DNA of 64,000 bases from Candidatus Thalassarchaeum betae (GCA_022447095.1 JAKUUP010000002.1:1-64000); one strand, 5' to 3'. Shown: positions 1 through 9,287, numbered from the stretch's first letter. The notes: generated from the letters alone by a model not told the origin. Translations and numbers: made by a program.

Positions 1-1
1 C

Positions 2-307
2 GGCTCCCCCGAACCCGAAAGGGGCTTCAAGGCGATAGTCGATCTGGCTCCGACCCACACCGTGGGATACTACTTGCCTTCGGGCCCAGAGTGGTCGGAC
101 AACGCCAGCGAGGAGCTGGGTTACGACATGGCGGACTGCTGGGCCTCCTGCATGATACCGTTCGACTGGGGACTGCAGTACGATCCGAGGGGTTTCGTGC
201 TAATCTCCGAGATGGTCAGTGGCATCTACGTCGTTCAGTTCGACGAGGACTACGACCCACGTTACCACTACCCGGCCCTGTGGCAGGCCGAGGCGAGCGA
301 TGAGTGA
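2..307 (+). CDS. C-terminal part of a secreted/repeat protein (possible LVIVD-type repeat), truncated at window start
   Basis: Frame is open upstream of the listed GTG at 62 to the window edge; tail GFVLISEMVSGIYVVQFDED resembles LVIVD-like repeats. Confidence 0.5.
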   Translation, partial: GSPEPERGFKAIVDLAPTHTVGYYLPSGPEWSDNASEELGYDMADCWASCMIPFDWGLQYDPRGFVLISEMVSGIYVVQFDEDYDPRYHYPALWQAEASDE

Positions 308-316
308 GTTGATTCT

Positions 317-844
317 ATGCGCGTGAAGGCGCTTGCCGCGATACTCGTAGTGACTCTGCTGATGCCTACTGCGGCTGCGCACGGGGCAAACACATTCTCA
401 TTCATCATGAGGAACCAGTCCATTCAGCCTGACACGGCACAGGTTCTGCAGAATGATACCCTGATCTTCGTCAACACGGCTAATCACAATCGCACTGTCC
501 TAATCGATATTGACGGCGATGGTCTAGATGATGTGGACTGCGAAGCCGGACCGTCCGAATCATCATCCACCGAGGATGAGTGTTGGGTCTGGCTCGACCC
601 CTTGATTTGGGGAGCGGGGGTGTATGAGGCCAAACTGATGGAGAACAGCACCCTCTGGCACACCGTCGAGCTCACTATAGTGCTCGACAACCACACGGAG
701 ACGCTGCCTCCTGACGGTTTCGTCTTCGGTCCCGATCCGAGTGAGTCGAATGAAGAGGGGGCGCTGTTGAGCACTGCGGTCCTGCTAGCCGGCGCGGCGG
801 TGTTCATCTGGGTGATTCGTAACGTGAAGGAGGGAGATGAATGA
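317..844 (+). CDS. Secreted/membrane-anchored cupredoxin-like protein
   Basis: Signal peptide (MRVKALAAILVVTLLMPTAAAHG), beta-rich body with NHNRTV...ECWVW...H, C-terminal TM; ATGA overlap with the Sco1 gene downstream. Confidence 0.5.
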   Translation: MRVKALAAILVVTLLMPTAAAHGANTFSFIMRNQSIQPDTAQVLQNDTLIFVNTANHNRTVLIDIDGDGLDDVDCEAGPSESSSTEDECWVWLDPLIWGAGVYEAKLMENSTLWHTVELTIVLDNHTETLPPDGFVFGPDPSESNEEGALLSTAVLLAGAAVFIWVIRNVKEGDE

Positions 845-1575
845 AGCAGAGTCTCATTGCGATTCTACTGACGACCAGTGTACTGCTCGCAGGTTGTCTG
901 GGTGAGGGGGAAGCTGACATCTTCCACGGTGACGACATCGCACCCCCCGTTCCTGTCGACGACTTTGTCCTGATGGACGAAAACGGCCATTACTACTCGT
1001 TCTCTCAACTCGAAGGCAAGGTAATCGTGGTCGCCTTCCTGTTCACAAGATGTCCCGACATCTGCCCGATAGTCAGCGCCAATCTCGACTTCATTTCCGA
1101 GGAACTCGGCGACAGGTACGGCACCGAAGTCGCTATACTGTCAATTACGGTAGACCCTTGGGCAGATAACTCATCGATATTGTCGGCCTACGCTGAGCAG
1201 AGAGGGTTGGATTGGCCCCACCTGACAACTTCCAATGCCAGTGACATTTCAGATCTCGAGGATGTCTGGAGGAATTTCGGTGTTGGACTCGATGTCTACA
1301 ACTCCGACGAGGACTCTGACGGAGTAGCAGACGGCTTCGACACCTGCTCGGGCACCCCTGAGGGAGAGACAGTCGACGACAAAGGATGCGGCCTAGAGAC
1401 TCAGCAATCCGATGGCGATGTCAAGATAATGCACCATCCGCTTACCTACTGGGTGGATCACACGACCGGGACCATCATCGTGGACAAGCAGATGCGGCAG
1501 AGAGTCTGGTGGGGAGACACCGACTGGAATGCGGAGATGGTCCTCGAAGACATCTACCTGCTGCTGGAGGAGTGA
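841..1575 (+). CDS. SCO1/SenC family lipoprotein with thrombospondin-type-3-like insert
   Basis: Lipobox LLAGC, CPDICPIVSANL (CxxxC), conserved VDHTTGTIIVDKQMRQRV; insert DEDSDGVADGFDTCSGTPEGETVDDKGCG. Confidence 0.85.
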   Translation: MKQSLIAILLTTSVLLAGCLGEGEADIFHGDDIAPPVPVDDFVLMDENGHYYSFSQLEGKVIVVAFLFTRCPDICPIVSANLDFISEELGDRYGTEVAILSITVDPWADNSSILSAYAEQRGLDWPHLTTSNASDISDLEDVWRNFGVGLDVYNSDEDSDGVADGFDTCSGTPEGETVDDKGCGLETQQSDGDVKIMHHPLTYWVDHTTGTIIVDKQMRQRVWWGDTDWNAEMVLEDIYLLLEE

Positions 1576-1577
1576 GC

Positions 1578-2669
1578 ATGCGCGCTGAATCAATCGCTGT
1601 GCTGCTAAGTTGCATGCTGATTCTTCCCGGGTGCATAGCATCGGAGGAGAATGAAATCGAACTGTATGGAATGGAATACAGGGACCCTCCGGATGCACCC
1701 GACTTCACGCTTTTCGATCAGAACGGGAATGTGTTCACACTCTCCGACTTCGAGGGCAAGGTGGTTGCGATAGCATTCATCTACACCTCGTGCCCTGACG
1801 TCTGCCTGATCATTTCGGCCAACCTCGAATACGCCTACCAGAGCCTAGATGTTGGAAACTCAGACCATATCGTGTTCGTCTCGGTCACGATCGATCCGGC
1901 GCGCGACACAATCACCCACCTCGCCGAGTGGACCGAGCAGATGGGTTACGAGTGGTATCATCTGACTGGAACGACGTCCGCTCTCCAAGACACTTACAGA
2001 TCTTGGAACGTATTAGTCGACAACGAACACATCAATGCCAGCCAGCCGCCCGAGGATGGCACGAATCGCATTGCAGTGCTATACCCGGACAATACGACGT
2101 TCCAATTTGACGGAGTCGGCATGGGCTTGAATGGTGATGATTTTGCTGTGCAGGTGTTCAGTGATTCCAACATGAGTTACGATATGGCTGAGGGCGTCAT
2201 CGGAGACTGGCAGTCGGATGGAGTGTGGTCGTGGGTGTTGTATGCATGGGACGTAGAAAACGAGACTTGGATCGAGGCTCAAGAAGATATCTCCGCTCTG
2301 GTGCTCGACACCGACACACACCTTGCTTGGGCCGCCAGCAACGCCGACCTAGGTAACCTGCCTCCGGGAATTGACTGCAACGGTCATGGCTGGGCAATGG
2401 GCTCAGGGGAAGCGGCTCACTGCATGTGCGACGAGGGATACGAGAGACCTGACGGGGATTGGTTGTCATGCGTCTCAGAGGGTACGACTGGCAACGAGGT
2501 GGACAACGAAACCGACCCTCATGAAGAGTCCCTAGGACTGTATGAGGTAGGGCATTCTACGGTGACTTTCATCCTCGACAAGCAGATGCGCAAGAGGGTC
2601 GCGTACTCGGGAATTAACTGGGACGCGGGAGAATTCACACACGATGTGCAAGCGCTGGTTGACCAGTGA
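1578..2669 (+). CDS. SCO1/SenC family lipoprotein with EGF-like Cys-rich insert
   Basis: Start at ATG 1578 (MRAESIAVLLSCMLILPGC, lipobox) inside the longer ORF 1386..2669; CPDVCLIISANL motif; GHSTVTFILDKQMRKRV. Confidence 0.8.
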   Translation: MRAESIAVLLSCMLILPGCIASEENEIELYGMEYRDPPDAPDFTLFDQNGNVFTLSDFEGKVVAIAFIYTSCPDVCLIISANLEYAYQSLDVGNSDHIVFVSVTIDPARDTITHLAEWTEQMGYEWYHLTGTTSALQDTYRSWNVLVDNEHINASQPPEDGTNRIAVLYPDNTTFQFDGVGMGLNGDDFAVQVFSDSNMSYDMAEGVIGDWQSDGVWSWVLYAWDVENETWIEAQEDISALVLDTDTHLAWAASNADLGNLPPGIDCNGHGWAMGSGEAAHCMCDEGYERPDGDWLSCVSEGTTGNEVDNETDPHEESLGLYEVGHSTVTFILDKQMRKRVAYSGINWDAGEFTHDVQALVDQ

Positions 2670-2711
2670 TGCAAGGGTTCGTTTCAAGAGTCCGTCCCGT
2701 ATGGGGCGGAC

Positions 2712-3473
2712 ATGGTTGATGAAGGGGTGGCACGCTCCCTGTTCCTCGCAGGACTGATGATTGTGAGTGTGCTCGTCGGAGTGCTGTTCTTCGATATCCA
2801 GCAGGAAGGCGCGGATCTAGCCCCTGTCATCGAAGGGGACATTCCTCCCAACATCCTCGTCGGCAGCATAGACTCCGTTTCCCTGAAAATATACGACGAG
2901 GAGATGGCGGGGCTGACTCTGGTCGTTAGCCTCGACGGTATCGGAATTACTGATGAGCCGGACTCGGACGGCAACCTAGTGATCGATATCTCGCAACTCG
3001 GCATCGGCGGCCATTCGCTCAAGGTAATCGCGACTGACAGTCTCGGCCAGGAGTCAACATGGACCTCCACATTCATGATTGAATACCCCTATGAGGGTTA
3101 CACGGTGATTGTAGTCAGCACCAATGAGTTGATTGTCGAGCGAGGCAACAGCACCGCGTTATCGGGAGTCTTGGTCCACCAGAGCATGGACACTTGCGAA
3201 CTAGAATGGTCTGATAGCAACATAGACGAATTCAGTCTAAATCTTCCTTTCGATGAAGAAGGCAGGTTCGATCTCGGATTCTCTAATATCCAAGAGAATC
3301 TCACAATTTCGATACGTGGAACATGTGGGACTTGGGTGGACTCAAGTGAGCTCGAGGTGCTCAACATCACTGTCATGGAGCCGGAGCCGATCGAGGGGTG
3401 CACCGACCCGGAAGCCAACAACTACGATGAGGATGCCGAGGAGGACGACGGTTCCTGTGAGTATGACGAGTAA
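2712..3473 (+). CDS. Membrane-anchored secreted protein with C-terminal CTDPEANNYDEDAEEDDGSCEY module
   Basis: N-terminal TM, beta-rich body, Cys repeat shared with the 38752 gene. Confidence 0.6.
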   Translation: MVDEGVARSLFLAGLMIVSVLVGVLFFDIQQEGADLAPVIEGDIPPNILVGSIDSVSLKIYDEEMAGLTLVVSLDGIGITDEPDSDGNLVIDISQLGIGGHSLKVIATDSLGQESTWTSTFMIEYPYEGYTVIVVSTNELIVERGNSTALSGVLVHQSMDTCELEWSDSNIDEFSLNLPFDEEGRFDLGFSNIQENLTISIRGTCGTWVDSSELEVLNITVMEPEPIEGCTDPEANNYDEDAEEDDGSCEYDE

Positions 3474-3515
3474 GCGCCGCTGGACTTGCGTTGTTCACGG
3501 TTGCAGCAGTCGGGA

Positions 3516-5006
3516 TTAGAGCATTGGCATCCGGTGAAGCCGCTCTAAGTCGGGCTGGTACAACTCGCGGATATCGTCCAACTCTAGGATGAGCATTGCA
3601 AGCCGCTCAAGGCCCATCCCCCATGCGCACACCGGCCATTCCGTTCCCAGTGGCTCAGTTACCTCAGGACGGAAGATGCCAGAGCCGCCTAACTCCAGCC
3701 ACTCCCCTCTCCAAAGAACTTCGACCTCTACGCTCGGCTCAGTGTAGGGGAAGTAGGCAGGACGGACTCGCACTTCCGGGTAGCCCATCTTGGTGTAGAA
3801 TGTCTTGAGTGTCGATATCAGCATCGGCAGGTTGGCGTCCGGCTCGTGGATGATGCCTTCGATCTGATGGAACTCTGGGAGATGAGTGCGGTCAATCGAC
3901 TCCTGCCGGAACACCCGGCCGATTCCGAAGACTCGGCATGGTTTGTCGGGGTTGTCGGCGATGTGCCGGACTGTGTTGACTGTGGTGTGGGTCCTCAGAA
4001 GCGCCTTCTGAGCCTCGTCCTTGTCGAAACTGCCGCCCCAGCCTGTGCTTCCGGTATCGTGGCCATGCTCGTGGACACTGGCCCAGAGATCTAGGTACTC
4101 TTCATCGACATCGACATTCTCAGGCTCGGACAGGTAGAACGTGTCCTGCATAGTGCGAGCCGGATGTGACTGGGGGATGTACAGGGCGTCCATGTTCCAG
4201 CCGGCGGACTGGACGTAGTGGCCCTCAATCTCCGAGAATCCCATCTCGAGGAAGACTGAGCGGATTCGCTCGATCAGTGCCTGCATCGGGTGTGGCCTGC
4301 CTCCCATCGGAACCGGTGCAGGTGCATTGACATCGAATGATTTGAACTTGGCATCTCTCCATGACTCGCCTTGTAGCAGTTCTGGGGTGACATCACCAAT
4401 GAGTTCGACCTCCTGGAGCCCGGACTCGTCCGTTGACGAGCCGGCTTCAGTCAGGCTCCAACTCCTAGACACATGTTCCTCGATTGAGAGTAGCCCCTTG
4501 CGTCCTGAGAAGTGATCAGTCATGTCGGCATCGAGAGAAGAGGCATCGAGGGGACCTTCGGAGAGACTCTGGATGAATGAGGTCCTCTGCTCGATAGCAG
4601 CAATCACAGCATCTTCATCGTCGGCCACCAATGCTCCAGCCTCAACCTTGATGCCCATCGACTTGAGTAATCCGACGCCGGGCCCAGCCTCGTGGCGCTC
4701 AAATGCAGCGGAGAGAGAGGTCATGGTCCGTTCAGCGGCCTTCTGCTCGGACAGCCACCCCCAGAGGCGAGCCTCCAAGAGTCCGTCTACGGCCGCCTTA
4801 GCGCCCTCGTCACCCAATGATACACTCTGTCCGCGGTCCTCGGTAACTTCGACCAGCCCAGCCTCTGCAAGTCCGGCTCCTGCTCCTGCGACGTGAACCT
4901 GATCACTCCAACCAGTAGCCTTCAGAAGCTCGTCCAGAGACCAAGCCCGAGTGGGTTCCGAGAGCATTGCTCGCAGCATCCGTCGCTCGTTGTTGCCTAG
5001 TCCCAT
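3516..5006 (-). CDS. pheS: Phenylalanyl-tRNA synthetase alpha subunit
   Basis: HPMQALIERIRSVFLEMGFSEIEG, TTVNTVRHIADNPDKPCRVFGIGRVFRQESIDRTHLPEFHQIEG, WGMGLERLAML. Confidence 0.95.
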   Translation of the reverse strand: MGLGNNERRMLRAMLSEPTRAWSLDELLKATGWSDQVHVAGAGAGLAEAGLVEVTEDRGQSVSLGDEGAKAAVDGLLEARLWGWLSEQKAAERTMTSLSAAFERHEAGPGVGLLKSMGIKVEAGALVADDEDAVIAAIEQRTSFIQSLSEGPLDASSLDADMTDHFSGRKGLLSIEEHVSRSWSLTEAGSSTDESGLQEVELIGDVTPELLQGESWRDAKFKSFDVNAPAPVPMGGRPHPMQALIERIRSVFLEMGFSEIEGHYVQSAGWNMDALYIPQSHPARTMQDTFYLSEPENVDVDEEYLDLWASVHEHGHDTGSTGWGGSFDKDEAQKALLRTHTTVNTVRHIADNPDKPCRVFGIGRVFRQESIDRTHLPEFHQIEGIIHEPDANLPMLISTLKTFYTKMGYPEVRVRPAYFPYTEPSVEVEVLWRGEWLELGGSGIFRPEVTEPLGTEWPVCAWGMGLERLAMLILELDDIRELYQPDLERLHRMPML

Positions 5007-5080
5007 GACACTACCTTGGACCTTGGCGAATTAGGCCGTCCTCTTGACGCTTGCCGATGCGCCGCCCATAAGGGCGGCGA

Positions 5081-5560
5081 TTACTCCTCCTCTGATTCCC
5101 ACAGGAGGGTGTCGCACTCACTGCAGGTGTGAGATTTCGGCTTCGCACCTTCTACCCAATCCAGCCTGCCGCACCTGCCGCAGAGTATCGATGTCCTGAC
5201 TGGTTCTTCCAGAGTGGTGTCAACCCGGTACATGACTCGGCCGGCGTCCGGCATCTTTCCGGCTTCCGGCTCCCATGCCGCCACCTTCTCGGGGTCGACG
5301 TGCTCCTCGACGGCCATACCTAGTCCGACAAACAACATCACGACTCCCGCTATTGCCAGAGGGGCTGCAACAGTAAGCGCGAATGGAGATGCGCCCGAGG
5401 TCAGGATGATGCCGCTGCCAATGACGATGCATGCCCATGCGGCGAGCACTGTGTTCACCTTTCGATTGGAGGTAGTTGTGGCTTGCGGCACGGACGGCCG
5501 TGCGGGCGCCGACGCATGAATATGGCCCCCCAGAGCCGGTTTCTGTGATGTAGGGTTCAA
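5081..5560 (-). CDS. Membrane protein with C-terminal zinc ribbon
   Basis: Two TM-like stretches; CGRCGRLDWVEGAKPKSHTCSECD. Confidence 0.55.
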   Translation of the reverse strand: MNPTSQKPALGGHIHASAPARPSVPQATTTSNRKVNTVLAAWACIVIGSGIILTSGASPFALTVAAPLAIAGVVMLFVGLGMAVEEHVDPEKVAAWEPEAGKMPDAGRVMYRVDTTLEEPVRTSILCGRCGRLDWVEGAKPKSHTCSECDTLLWESEEE

Positions 5561-5587
5561 GAGTCCGTGTCCGTCGTCTTGGGGCGC

Positions 5588-5664
5588 GCCTCAGTAGCTC
5601 AGCCCGGTAGAGCATCTGATTTGTAATCAGACGGTCGGGGGTTCGACTCCCTCCTGGGGCTCCA
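5588..5664 (+). tRNA. tRNA-Thr(TGT), CCA encoded
   Basis: Acceptor GCCTCAG/CTGGGGC, TTCGACT T-loop, anticodon stem CTGAT-TTTGTAA-ATCAG, 3' TCCA. Confidence 0.93.
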
Positions 5665-5713
5665 AGATACGCCTGTGAAAGGTCAAAGAGCGGGGTACCC
5701 CGGAGGAGTTGTA

Positions 5714-6565
5714 ATGAGTGCGGTCATTATCGACGGCAAAGCCCTCGGACGCAGCATCGAGGACGATTTGTCCGGGCGAGTCACCGCACTGCTCGAACGA
5801 GGTGTCACTCCGAACCTAGCCGTGGTCATTGCCGGCGAGGACCCCGCGAGTCAAGTCTACGTCCGCAACAAGCAGCGGGCCTGTGAGAGGTGCGGGATAC
5901 TGAGCACTCGAATCGACCTGCCGTCGACATCCACTCAAGATGATATCCTCGGAATCGTGGCCGATCTGAATGCCGACAACTCCGTCCACGGGATACTGGT
6001 CCAGAGCCCAGCCCCCGAAGGTGTCGACGAGTTGGCTGTCGCCGGAGCGATTGACCCGGCCAAAGACGTCGACGGTTTTCACCCAAGTAATCTGGGCAAG
6101 TTGGTCCAAGGAGCGAGTGACGGGCTACTGCCGTGCACTCCCGCTGGCGTTCTGAGGATGCTCGAAGAGAGTGGGGTTGCGCTAAGTGGTTCGAAGGCGA
6201 TAGTAATAGGTCGCTCTCGCATTGTCGGGATGCCGATGGCGCTGATGCTGGCCCAGCGCGGAATTGATTGCACTGTGACGATTGCCCATTCTAGGACACA
6301 AGATATTGCGGCACTATGCCGTGAGGCGGATATCGTTGTGGCTGCCATAGGTCGGCCGCATACAGTGAAGCCTGATTGGATTAAGCCTGGTGCGGCCGTA
6401 GTCGATGTCGGTATCTCCAGAGCCGATGGCGGCGGTCTCGCAGGTGATGTCGACCCCGGTGTGGCTGAGGTCGCCAGTTGGATGACCCCGGTGCCCGGCG
6501 GAGTCGGTCCGATGACTATCGCGATGCTGTTGTCCAACACAGTCAGGGCTGCAGAGTCTTCCTAG
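5714..6565 (+). CDS. folD: Bifunctional methylenetetrahydrofolate dehydrogenase/methenyl-THF cyclohydrolase
   Basis: VYVRNKQRACERCGI, GILVQSPAPEGV, PCTPAGVLRML, VIGRSRIVGMPMALML, TPVPGGVGPMTIAML; ATG 5714 preceded by GGAGG. Confidence 0.95.
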   Translation: MSAVIIDGKALGRSIEDDLSGRVTALLERGVTPNLAVVIAGEDPASQVYVRNKQRACERCGILSTRIDLPSTSTQDDILGIVADLNADNSVHGILVQSPAPEGVDELAVAGAIDPAKDVDGFHPSNLGKLVQGASDGLLPCTPAGVLRMLEESGVALSGSKAIVIGRSRIVGMPMALMLAQRGIDCTVTIAHSRTQDIAALCREADIVVAAIGRPHTVKPDWIKPGAAVVDVGISRADGGGLAGDVDPGVAEVASWMTPVPGGVGPMTIAMLLSNTVRAAESS

Positions 6566-6879
6566 AAGATGCCCATATCCATCTGAGCGTCCTCGGATGC
6601 ATGCACTCGTGGGTCCCAGAGAGGAGAGAATGTGAGATTGACATGGACGCTCTCGATGCCCTCAGTTGCGAGAGCGGAACGATGTACTGCGGACATGAGC
6701 TCAGGTGCTACAGGGCAGCCCGGGCTAGTCAGAGTCATGTCTATCTCGGCATGGGTCCGGTCGTCCTTCTCCTCGATCCTGATGCCATATATCAGACCCA
6801 GTTCGATAACTGAAATCTTCATCTCTGGGTCCTCGACATCCTTCAGCGAGTCCCTGATGTCGGATTCTTCCACCATCAC
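6562..6879 (-). CDS. MIP18/DUF59 (SufT-like) Fe-S assembly protein
   Basis: LKDVEDPEMKISVIELGLIYGI ... MTLTSPGCPVAPEL; next to SufE and SufS. Confidence 0.85.
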   Translation of the reverse strand: MMVEESDIRDSLKDVEDPEMKISVIELGLIYGIRIEEKDDRTHAEIDMTLTSPGCPVAPELMSAVHRSALATEGIESVHVNLTFSPLWDPRVHASEDAQMDMGIF

Positions 6880-6885
6880 AGCACC

Positions 6886-7314
6886 TCACAGAAGCATGGC
6901 CGCCTCCTCACGGACCCGCTTGAACATATTCAGGAAGCCATTGGTCCTACTCGGAGTGAGCGAGGATCGGATTCCCATGGCATCCGCGTATTCCGGTTCC
7001 ATCTCGGCTACCTCTACCGGCTTCATTCCGTTGACGGCCATCGCGGTCACCGCCATCAGACCCTGAACAATCTGCGCATCCGCACCGCCTCGTAGGATGA
7101 AGCTTCCTTCCTCATCAACAAGGCAGATGACGTGGGCCCGGGACTGGCAGCCGTGGACCTGATTGGCGTCGGTCCACTCCTCGACAGGGAGCGGGGTCGG
7201 ATGGCGATTGGAGTACTCAAAGAGAAGCTCGTAGCGTTCCATCGCGTCAAAGCACCCTTGGAACTCCTCGACCACGGAGTCCAGATGCGCAGGCCATCTC
7301 CTGCCTTCTTGCAT
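6886..7314 (-). CDS. sufE: SufE-like Fe-S metabolism protein
   Basis: VHGCQSRAHVICLVDEEGSFILRGGADAQIVQGLMAV. Confidence 0.88.
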   Translation of the reverse strand: MQEGRRWPAHLDSVVEEFQGCFDAMERYELLFEYSNRHPTPLPVEEWTDANQVHGCQSRAHVICLVDEEGSFILRGGADAQIVQGLMAVTAMAVNGMKPVEVAEMEPEYADAMGIRSSLTPSRTNGFLNMFKRVREEAAMLL

Positions 7315-7359
7315 GGTAATGCGTGCTAGCGGTCCGCCTTGAATATGACTAGGCGATAA

Positions 7360-8586
7360 TCATGAGAAGCGTTCTACCACGTACAGGAGGTACGCGACGA
7401 AGGCCTCGGCCTCGGCCATTGTATTGTATATCCAGAAAGAGGCTCGGTTCGTCGATGGCACGCCGAGCGCGTCCATCAGCGGCTGGGCGCAGTGGTGACC
7501 GGTCCTGACGGCGAAGCCGCCCTCGTCCAGCAGGAGTGCTAGATCCTGCGACTGGATGCTCTCATGTAGGAAGGAAACTGCCCCGCTGCTGTCCTCTCTC
7601 TCGGGCTCGCCGTAGATGCTGATTCCGGGTATCTCGCGCATCTGCATCGCTGTCCAAGATGCTATTTCGTTGATGTGTTCGTGCACCTCCATCATGTCGA
7701 ACTGGTCCAGCCACTCAACAGCGGCACCCCATCCGATTGCCTCGGCGATCCTCGGGGTGCCCGTCTCAAACATCGCGTGTCCTTCCTGAAAGGTCGTGCC
7801 CTCGGTGCTGACGGTCTTGATTACTAGGCCCCCGGTCATGAACGGGCTCATCTGCTCCATCGCGTCGGGCTTTACCAAGAGGCAGCCAATCCCAGTGGGT
7901 CCGGCCATCTTGTGTGCCGAAATGGCTACGAAGTCAGCCCCCATACTATCGAAGTCTATCCTTTCGTGCGGAGCGCCTTGCGCGCAGTCCAAGAGGATAC
8001 GTGCTCCAGCAGCATGAGACATCTCAATGATATTCTCGATTGGGTTGCGGACCCCTAGGACGTTGCTGGTGTGTACCACACAAACCAGTGACGCGTCAGC
8101 TACCGCTACCTCTAGGGCGTTCATGTCTAGAGTGAACGACTCAATATCTATCGGGACGTATCTTACTTCTACACCCTTCTCGATTGAGAGTTGCTGCCAT
8201 GGGACTATGTCTGCATGATGCTCCATCTCTGTCAGCACGATGACATCGCCGTCTCCGAGATTCTCACGGGCCCAAGCGTACGCTACGAGGTTGATTGCCT
8301 CGGTCGCTCCGCTGGTGTAGATTAGTTGATCAGGTGAAGTCCCAAAGTACGAGGCGATGCGATCGCGGGCGTTTTCCAAAGCTGTGGTCGCCTCGTCGGC
8401 GAGGGTGTGATTCGAGCGGTGCGCGTTGGAGTTGTAGGCCTCGTAGAAGTGAGTCATGGCATCGATGACGCACTGTGGCTTCTGCGAGGTCGCAGCGTTG
8501 TCGAAGTAGACCAATTGCTTGCCGTTCGGCAGGCGGCGCTCGAGAATGGGGAAATCGGCCCGTATCGCCTCGATATCCAAGGTCAT
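7360..8586 (-). CDS. sufS: Cysteine desulfurase (SufS-like)
   Basis: YFDNAATSQKP, NSNAHRSNHTLADEAT, ISAHKMAGPTGIGCL, VRTGHHCAQPLM; likely start ATG at 8586. Confidence 0.92.
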   Translation of the reverse strand: MTLDIEAIRADFPILERRLPNGKQLVYFDNAATSQKPQCVIDAMTHFYEAYNSNAHRSNHTLADEATTALENARDRIASYFGTSPDQLIYTSGATEAINLVAYAWARENLGDGDVIVLTEMEHHADIVPWQQLSIEKGVEVRYVPIDIESFTLDMNALEVAVADASLVCVVHTSNVLGVRNPIENIIEMSHAAGARILLDCAQGAPHERIDFDSMGADFVAISAHKMAGPTGIGCLLVKPDAMEQMSPFMTGGLVIKTVSTEGTTFQEGHAMFETGTPRIAEAIGWGAAVEWLDQFDMMEVHEHINEIASWTAMQMREIPGISIYGEPEREDSSGAVSFLHESIQSQDLALLLDEGGFAVRTGHHCAQPLMDALGVPSTNRASFWIYNTMAEAEAFVAYLLYVVERFS

Positions 8587-8690
8587 GGCTATTCCTCCGA
8601 TTAATTCGAGTCGATGGACCAATATCAACTCGCTCCCATACGAGATTTGACCTATTGCAACTCCTATAGTCTCAAGAAGGAGATAAATGC

Positions 8691-9206
8691 TTGAAAACGA
8701 TAATTTCTAACTTATCTTGCGGACATTTATTGTCGCACACCCACATGCGCCCCTACATGGCAGGACCTACGGGGCATCACACGGTCGAGCGGCTGGGTAG
8801 CCAAGACCTGAACCGAGATGGGGAGATTATCAATCTCGCAATCGTAGGTTCAAGCAGGTTCTACGATTTCTGGGTGTTTGAGAATGTGGTCGGCAAATGG
8901 GTCGATGAGAACGGTTACCCGGACCTCATCATCGTAGGTGGAGCGAGTGGTGTCGACTACATGGCTGAACGCTGGGCCGACAATAACTCAATACCCATCG
9001 CCGTTTTCTTCGAAGAGTGGGACGACCCCAACAGAAGCCTGCAAGACAGGGGTAGAAAGGAGGCCCCTAACACCCTAACTGCGAAGATTCTGAACGGCTC
9101 TTCTCACATCCTCGCAATGCCCTCGTCCACGAGCAAGTGGACTAGGATAGTAATCGAGCAGGCTGGCGACCGGGGCATCCCAACTGACGTTCACGAAGTC
9201 GACTGA
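8691..9206 (+). CDS. DUF2493/SLOG-superfamily (YspA-like) protein
   Basis: LAIVGSSRFYDF ... DLIIVGGASGVDYMAERWADNNSIPIAVFFEEWD...GRKEAPN. Confidence 0.7.
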   Translation: MKTIISNLSCGHLLSHTHMRPYMAGPTGHHTVERLGSQDLNRDGEIINLAIVGSSRFYDFWVFENVVGKWVDENGYPDLIIVGGASGVDYMAERWADNNSIPIAVFFEEWDDPNRSLQDRGRKEAPNTLTAKILNGSSHILAMPSSTSKWTRIVIEQAGDRGIPTDVHEVD

Positions 9207-9212
9207 TGAAGG

Positions 9213-9287
9213 TGCTCGTGCCGGGATTTGAACCCGGGTCGCCGCCTCGAAAGGGCGGCATGATGGACCGAACTACACCACACAAGC
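9213..9287 (-). tRNA. tRNA-Glu(TTC)
   Basis: Reverse strand: acceptor GCTTGTG/CACGAGC, T-loop TTCAAAT, anticodon loop CTTTCGA; full CCA not encoded. Confidence 0.92.
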
